Shown piece after piece: positions 5,147 through 6,792 of a DNA stretch of 6,792 nucleotides. The translations under genes and the position numbers were made by a program. The DNA is taken from positions 1-6,792 of the forward strand of contig JBMNRY010000100.1 of assembly GCA_050944915.1 (NCBI GenBank). The letters are read 5' to 3'. The DNA comes from JBMNRY01 sp050944915. Its GTDB lineage: Bacteria > Bacillota > Limnochordia > JAAZLZ01. The notes under the pieces are model-generated. The model searched no databases, had not been told where the DNA came from, and saw only the letters and a list, made by a program, of their open reading frames with translations. The number at the start of each line of letters is the position of its first letter. The stretch's first letter is position 1.

Positions 5147-5971
5147 TTAACGAATAGCACCGACGGTCATGCCCCGGACCACATACTTCTGGAGGAAAAT
5201 GAAGGCGACCACCAAGGGAGCGCTAGCGATGACGGAAAAGGCCATGAGCATATTCCATTCGGTGACGAACTCTGCCAAAAGGCTGTAGATGGCCATAGTG
5301 ACCACCCTTTTCTCCCAAGACTCAATGAGGACTACGGCGAAGAGAAACTCGTTCCAGGCCAAGAGGAAGGTGTAGAGCCCCGCCCCGATCAAAGCGGGGA
5401 AGCTCAAAGGCATGATCACCCGCCAGATGGCTTGCAGACGGGAACAACCATCGACCATGGCTGCCTCTTCCAATTCCCGGGGGATATCGGCGAAGTAACT
5501 CATGAGCATCAGGATACAGAAGGGCAAACAAAAAGATGTATAAACGAGGATTAAAGATGTGAGAGTATCATACAAACCTAAGGTCACCAGGGTTTGGAAA
5601 TAGGGGATGGTCAAAAGCACCAGGGGAAACATTTGGGTGATGATGAGAAAACCTAAGATCAATTTCTTTCCCCGGAATTGGAAGCGATTCAAGGCATACC
5701 CCGCTAAAGATCCGAAGACTAGGGCCAGGAGGGTGACGCTCAGGGCGATGAAGTAGCTGTTGAAAAAACAGCGGGTATAGCGGACATTCCCTAGGACTTG
5801 TCGGTAGGCATCGAAGGTGAAGGTTTGGGGCAACCATGTCGGTGGGATCTTCAAGACTTCGACGTTGGGACGCACCGATACGGTGAGCATCCAGAGGATG
5901 GGGAAGGAGACGATCAAGGCCGCGATGATTAAGAGAAGATAAATAGCGCCGTTAATAAGTTTTTTCCGCAT
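5147..5971 (-). CDS. Carbohydrate ABC transporter permease, MalG-like (CUT1)
   Basis: This is one of the two membrane subunits of a sugar-type ABC importer. The 274-residue length and six hydrophobic segments fit the MalG-like half (first segment about 8-31). The EAA loop that contacts the ATPase is clear at 169-192, EAAMVDG followed by a LP-like MPLSFP end. The C-terminal QKYVVRGMTVGAIR resembles the usual ending of CUT1 MalG-type permeases. The ATG at 5971 follows GGAGGG with about 7-nt spacing, and that site lies inside the 3' end of the preceding permease gene, whose stop is only 3 nt upstream, so translation is probably coupled. A strong terminator follows. The substrate is unknown; CUT1 members carry oligosaccharides, polyols or glycerol phosphate. 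Confidence 0.95.
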   Translation of the reverse strand: MRKKLINGAIYLLLIIAALIVSFPILWMLTVSVRPNVEVLKIPPTWLPQTFTFDAYRQVLGNVRYTRCFFNSYFIALSVTLLALVFGSLAGYALNRFQFRGKKLILGFLIITQMFPLVLLTIPYFQTLVTLGLYDTLTSLILVYTSFCLPFCILMLMSYFADIPRELEEAAMVDGCSRLQAIWRVIMPLSFPALIGAGLYTFLLAWNEFLFAVVLIESWEKRVVTMAIYSLLAEFVTEWNMLMAFSVIASAPLVVAFIFLQKYVVRGMTVGAIR

Positions 5972-5974
5972 GGA

Positions 5975-6792
5975 TTATCCCTCCTTGCCGATTTGACGGA
6001 TATAACCCATCCCCAGGATTAAGAGGATGATGAGCATGGTGATCGCTTGAGCGGAGGCATAGCCCATATCGAAGTTGCGAAAGGCATGGCTGTAGATGCT
6101 GGTGGCCAATACTTCCGAGGAATTGACCGGTCCTCCTCCCGTCATGATGAAGGTCAAATCAAAATGGCGGAAGGTCCATATGGCATCGAGGACGGTAATG
6201 GTAAAGATAATGCCCTTCAAGGAGGGGAGGGTGATGTATATAAAGCGCTGCCACATATTAGCTCCATCGATCATGGCCGCCTCGTATAATTCCTCGGGTA
6301 TCCCTTGTAATCCGGCTAGGAGCATGACCAACATGAAGGGAAAGCCCCGCCAGATATTAACGATGGTCACCGCCAAAAGGGATGTTTGGGGATTGCCTAA
6401 CCAAGCTAAATTCTGGCCTTCGGCCATCAACCCCAGGGAAACCAACAGACCGTTGAGGACTCCAAAGGGGTTGTACATCAAGACCCAAATCATGGCCGCT
6501 ACCGTCGGTGAGATGAGCCAAGGCAGGATGAAGAGTCCCCGGAAGAAGTTGCGGAAGAGGCGGTTAATGTTTTGATGTAACAATAACGCTAGACCTAAAG
6601 CGATGAAAAAGTGACAAAGGACGCTGCCGGCGACGAAGATGATGGTTTGCCGGAATGCTTGCCAGAAAGTCCCGTCGGCTAAAAGCCGTCGATAATTGGC
6701 TAGCCCGGCGAAGGTGTCACCCCAAATACTGCTTTCATAAAAGCTGAGTCGGAAAACATCACCCAGGGGATAGACCAAAAGGACACAGAGGA
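5975..6792 (-). CDS. Carbohydrate ABC transporter permease, MalF-like (CUT1), 5' end cut by window edge
   Basis: This is the partner membrane subunit of the MalG-like protein. The frame stays open to the window edge and the residues before LVYPLGDVF (LCVL) continue a first transmembrane helix, so the true start is outside; a few tens of residues are probably missing. The TTG at 6778 is not a credible start. The EAA loop reads EELYEAAMIDGANMWQRF and ends in ITLPSLKG. The later TGGGPVNSSEVLATSIY segment is typical of MalF-type CUT1 permeases. The stop (5977-5975) is 3 nt before the MalG-like ATG and its last codons carry that gene's ribosome binding site. A solute-binding protein gene is expected further upstream but is not in view. 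Confidence 0.94.
   Translation of the reverse strand, partial: LCVLLVYPLGDVFRLSFYESSIWGDTFAGLANYRRLLADGTFWQAFRQTIIFVAGSVLCHFFIALGLALLLHQNINRLFRNFFRGLFILPWLISPTVAAMIWVLMYNPFGVLNGLLVSLGLMAEGQNLAWLGNPQTSLLAVTIVNIWRGFPFMLVMLLAGLQGIPEELYEAAMIDGANMWQRFIYITLPSLKGIIFTITVLDAIWTFRHFDLTFIMTGGGPVNSSEVLATSIYSHAFRNFDMGYASAQAITMLIILLILGMGYIRQIGKEG

Noticed and set aside
5039..5554. Plus-strand 171-codon open frame opposite the MalG-like gene
   Set aside because: It is antisense to a well-supported permease, crosses the operon terminator, and its charged, low-order sequence shows no domain.
5756..5772. Inverted repeat GCTGTT/AACAGC with an A-rich loop
   Set aside because: It lies inside the permease coding region with no T-run in a useful place, so it is probably a chance repeat.
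6096..6575. Plus-strand 159-codon open frame opposite the MalF-like gene
   Set aside because: It is antisense to a clearly recognisable permease and has no recognisable features.

Overview
The window looks like a chromosomal segment of a Bacillota (Firmicutes)-type bacterium. The reasons are strong AGGAGG-type ribosome binding sites, U-tailed intrinsic terminators, a near-consensus sigma-A promoter and a tmRNA with a tag of the (A)ANDNYALAA class. The genus cannot be named. The solute receptor has an ordinary signal peptide and no lipobox, which hints at a diderm or otherwise unusual Bacillota lineage; this is inference only.

Left part, plus strand (1-1014): a trans-translation operon. A TTGACA-18-TATAAT promoter (47-76) leads through a structured leader to smpB (156-614). 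The mature tmRNA gene ssrA (622-976) starts only 7 nt after the smpB stop codon. The tmRNA is fully readable: acceptor stem with a G3-U wobble, PK1, a tag reading frame ending in ALAAA-stop, H5, PK2, PK3, PK4, the T arm and an encoded CCA. A terminator follows at 987-1014. SmpB and tmRNA together rescue stalled ribosomes, and here they appear to be made from one transcript.

Middle, minus strand (1073-4864): a tripartite tricarboxylate transporter (TTT) operon read right to left. It contains tctC (receptor), tctB (small membrane subunit), tctA (large permease) and a PPC/DUF296-domain protein, and ends in a terminator at 1073-1100 that converges on the ssrA terminator. A candidate promoter at 4836-4864 gives a leader of about 230 nt with a GC-rich hairpin and repeated short boxes. 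A perfect 9-bp hairpin lies between tctB and tctA and overlaps the tctB stop.

Right part, minus strand (5074-6792): the last two genes of a sugar-type (CUT1) ABC importer operon. These are a MalF-like permease, cut by the window edge, and a MalG-like permease starting 3 nt after it, followed by a 12-13 bp terminator with seven Ts. The ATPase, binding protein and substrate are not visible.

No mobile element, CRISPR array, tRNA, rRNA or integrase is seen. I found no clearly new multi-gene system. The points most worth checking are the paired change in the tmRNA D-loop and T-loop, the hairpin that can hide the smpB ribosome binding site, the 7-nt smpB/ssrA junction, and the PPC-domain protein at the end of the TTT operon.
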